Source of the DNA: Anaerolineae bacterium
Lineage (GTDB): Bacteria > Chloroflexota > Anaerolineae > Aggregatilineales > Phototrophicaceae
Reading direction: 5' to 3'
Length of the DNA: 64,000 bases
Assembly (NCBI GenBank): GCA_017303635.1
Contig: JAFLCG010000007.1
Location: 62,001 to 126,000 of the forward strand
A program made the position numbers and the translations under genes. Shown piece by piece: positions 62,506 through 64,000 of this stretch (position 1 is the stretch's first letter; the number at the start of each line of letters is the position of its first letter). The notes below the pieces were generated by a model. That model saw only the letters and a list, made by a program, of their open reading frames with translations, was not told where the DNA came from and did not search any database.

Positions 62506-62717
62506 CTCTGCGAGAAACGCTCTCTGAATATCATCTATGGGGAAACAGGGGTAGTCTCAGTCGCTTACCTCTGGCTATCGACTATCAGCTATGGACTATC
62601 GACCCCATCACGCCCGCAATCATCAACCTTAACCTGTTTCAGTGGCAGTTCCCGCAACGGGTCGTTACAATCGGTTGAAAAGAGCGTGGCACTAAAGGAT
62701 TAGGTCTGTTGAGTGGC

Positions 62718-64000
62718 ATGAATGTTTTATTTATCGCTGCGGAAGCCGCGCCGTTCGCCAAGGTCGGCGGCATGGCCGACGTGGTCGGATCGCTCCCGGC
62801 GGCGCTCATCAAACAGGGGGCGGATGCGCGGGTGATGATGCCGCTGTACGGGCATATCGACCGCGACCGCTGGGGGATCTCGCACCTGTTTACGTTCACG
62901 TTTCCCCGGCGCACCGGCCCGGTCGAGGTGGGTGTGTGGACGACCGTCTACGATGGCGTCCCCTTCTACTTCATCCAGGGCTTCCCGTTCTTCGGCACAC
63001 CGAGCGATCAAAGCACGTATACCTCGCTGGATTGGGATGCACCGCGCTTCATCTTCTTCTGCCAGGCGGTGATGGCGGCGGCGTGGGAGATCAAGGAACG
63101 GATCGGCTGGTTCCCGGATGTGATGCAGGTCAATGACTGGCATACCGGGCTGGTGCCGTTCTTCCTGCACCTGAGCAAAGCCGACCCGGACTGGGGCAAA
63201 GTGGCCTCCGTCCTCAGCATTCACAACATGGCCTACCAGGGCGATTACGTGGGCGGCTGGTTGTGGGAACAGGGCATCCCCGGGCGCGATCACCCGGATC
63301 TGATTTATCAGAACAAGGGCGATAACCTGATGGCGATGGCCCTGACCTACTCCGACATGATCAGCACGGTCAGCCCGCGCTACGCCACCGAGATCCAGTA
63401 CGCCAATATGGGCTATGGGCTGGAAGGCTTCGTGCGGCGGCGGGTGGGCGACCTATACGGCATCCTCAACGGCATCGACACCGAAATGTGGGACCCGGCG
63501 ACGGATACCAAGCTGGTTTCCAATTACCACGCGCTGAACTTCAGCGAGCGCCGTCCGGCGAATAAAGCCCTGCTCCAGCGCGAGGCCGGGCTGGATGTGC
63601 GGGCGGATGTGCCGGTGATCGGCGTGGTGAGCCGGTTGGTCTGGCAGAAGGGCTTTGACCTGGCGATCCCGGCGCTGTGGAATCTGCTCAGCAATACTGA
63701 TGTGCAGTTCGTGCTGCTCGGTTCCGGCGAGGACAATCTGGAAGCCGAGTTTGCGCGGCTGGGGCAGGCCTTCGGCTGGCGGGCAAAGGTGTGGATCGGC
63801 TACAACGCGACGGTCGCCCAACACATCTATGCCGGTTCGGATTTATTCCTGATGCCCAGCCATTTTGAGCCGTGCGGAATCGGTCAGATGCTGGCGATGC
63901 GCTATGGATCGCTGCCAGTGGTGCGGGAGACCGGTGGACTGGCAGACACGGTGCAAAACTACGACAATGGATCAGCAGACAGCGGCACTGGTTTTGTATT
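62718..64000 (+). CDS. glgA: Glycogen synthase, N-terminal part
   Basis: Over 425 residues are visible before the right edge. The start MNVLFIAAEAAPFAKVGGMA contains the KVGG ADP-glucose site. NDWHTGLVP, GILNGIDTEMWDP, SRLVWQKGFDL and PSHFEPCGIGQ identify a GT5 bacterial/plant glycogen (starch) synthase, which extends alpha-1,4-glucan from ADP-glucose. The C-terminal end lies outside the window. The start is the ATG at 62718; only a weak GAG site precedes it. Confidence 0.92.
   Translation, partial: MNVLFIAAEAAPFAKVGGMADVVGSLPAALIKQGADARVMMPLYGHIDRDRWGISHLFTFTFPRRTGPVEVGVWTTVYDGVPFYFIQGFPFFGTPSDQSTYTSLDWDAPRFIFFCQAVMAAAWEIKERIGWFPDVMQVNDWHTGLVPFFLHLSKADPDWGKVASVLSIHNMAYQGDYVGGWLWEQGIPGRDHPDLIYQNKGDNLMAMALTYSDMISTVSPRYATEIQYANMGYGLEGFVRRRVGDLYGILNGIDTEMWDPATDTKLVSNYHALNFSERRPANKALLQREAGLDVRADVPVIGVVSRLVWQKGFDLAIPALWNLLSNTDVQFVLLGSGEDNLEAEFARLGQAFGWRAKVWIGYNATVAQHIYAGSDLFLMPSHFEPCGIGQMLAMRYGSLPVVRETGGLADTVQNYDNGSADSGTGFV

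Overview
The window looks like a chromosomal segment of a Chloroflexota bacterium, most likely of the Anaerolineae/Phototrophicales type. This is inferred from gene content only: large TIR and formylglycine-enzyme-fold (C-type-lectin-like) receptors, a CcmE with cysteine in place of histidine, secreted proteins with Pro/Thr linkers plus cohesin and dockerin modules, and intergenic regions full of palindromic and short degenerate repeats. No rRNA, tRNA, CRISPR array, integrase or transposase was recognised. Terminators, -35/-10 promoters and Shine-Dalgarno sites are conventional.

Layout. 1-338: start of a serine hydroxymethyltransferase gene. 479-5610: a Flp-type pilin, then a surface cluster of three genes with cohesin and dockerin modules. 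5957-10074: an EF-G-like GTPase facing ftsH. 10264-13378: an unknown gene, a repeat-rich island, a degraded 3' receptor fragment and the first TIR-lectin receptor. 13670-19840: two groups of Gfo/Idh/MocA and short-chain dehydrogenases, probably for sugar or polyol oxidation. 20062-27921: two DinB-type proteins, a DUF6062-like protein coupled to a secreted PDZ protein, an NTF2-like protein, an EamA transporter and an S41 peptidase. 28421-32706: the second TIR-lectin receptor, divergent from a membrane Ser/Thr kinase. 33073-36617: a tandemly duplicated secreted beta-propeller gene and an L,D-transpeptidase, each behind a copy of the same ~55-bp leader. 36755-46763: an AraC regulator, a DHFR-like reductase, a serine hydrolase, a DUF255 thioredoxin-fold protein, a DUF559 nuclease inside repeats, an M20 peptidase, a lipoprotein and a GNAT acetyltransferase. 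46820-55714: a nearly complete cytochrome c maturation operon (ccmE-F-H-G-I-cytochrome-A-B-C-D) with many ATGA overlaps. 55960-59891: a Tat-exported DUF1800/DUF1501 pair plus a secreted protein. 60048-62359: repeats and the third TIR-lectin receptor. 62718-64000: start of glycogen synthase.

Most interesting signal. The three TIR proteins end in a formylglycine-enzyme-like (C-type lectin) domain that lacks the paired catalytic cysteines. Their last ~36 codons keep a frame (RGGSW, R, P, R, GFR) while the residues between differ completely. Behind the first receptor lies a gap-free second copy of that region (11493-11600). Counted by hand on the coding strand, 15 of its 18 adenines differ from the receptor copy but only 10 of its 90 other bases do. 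This is the signature of a diversity-generating retroelement. No reverse transcriptase is visible here, so I infer either a trans-acting element elsewhere or a decayed one. Read this way, the window holds a set of TIR effectors with diversified recognition domains, one of them next to a Ser/Thr kinase.

The second notable layer is repetitive DNA. Short palindromes of the GTAGGGRCG...CGYCCCTAC type are scattered between genes and are also read in frame inside two of the receptor genes. A larger composite repeat carries a near-consensus Gram-positive LexA box, an extended -10 and a conserved ATGAACACC start. Three of its four copies lie just beyond the 3' end of a TIR-lectin gene or of the receptor fragment, and the fourth precedes the DUF559 nuclease.
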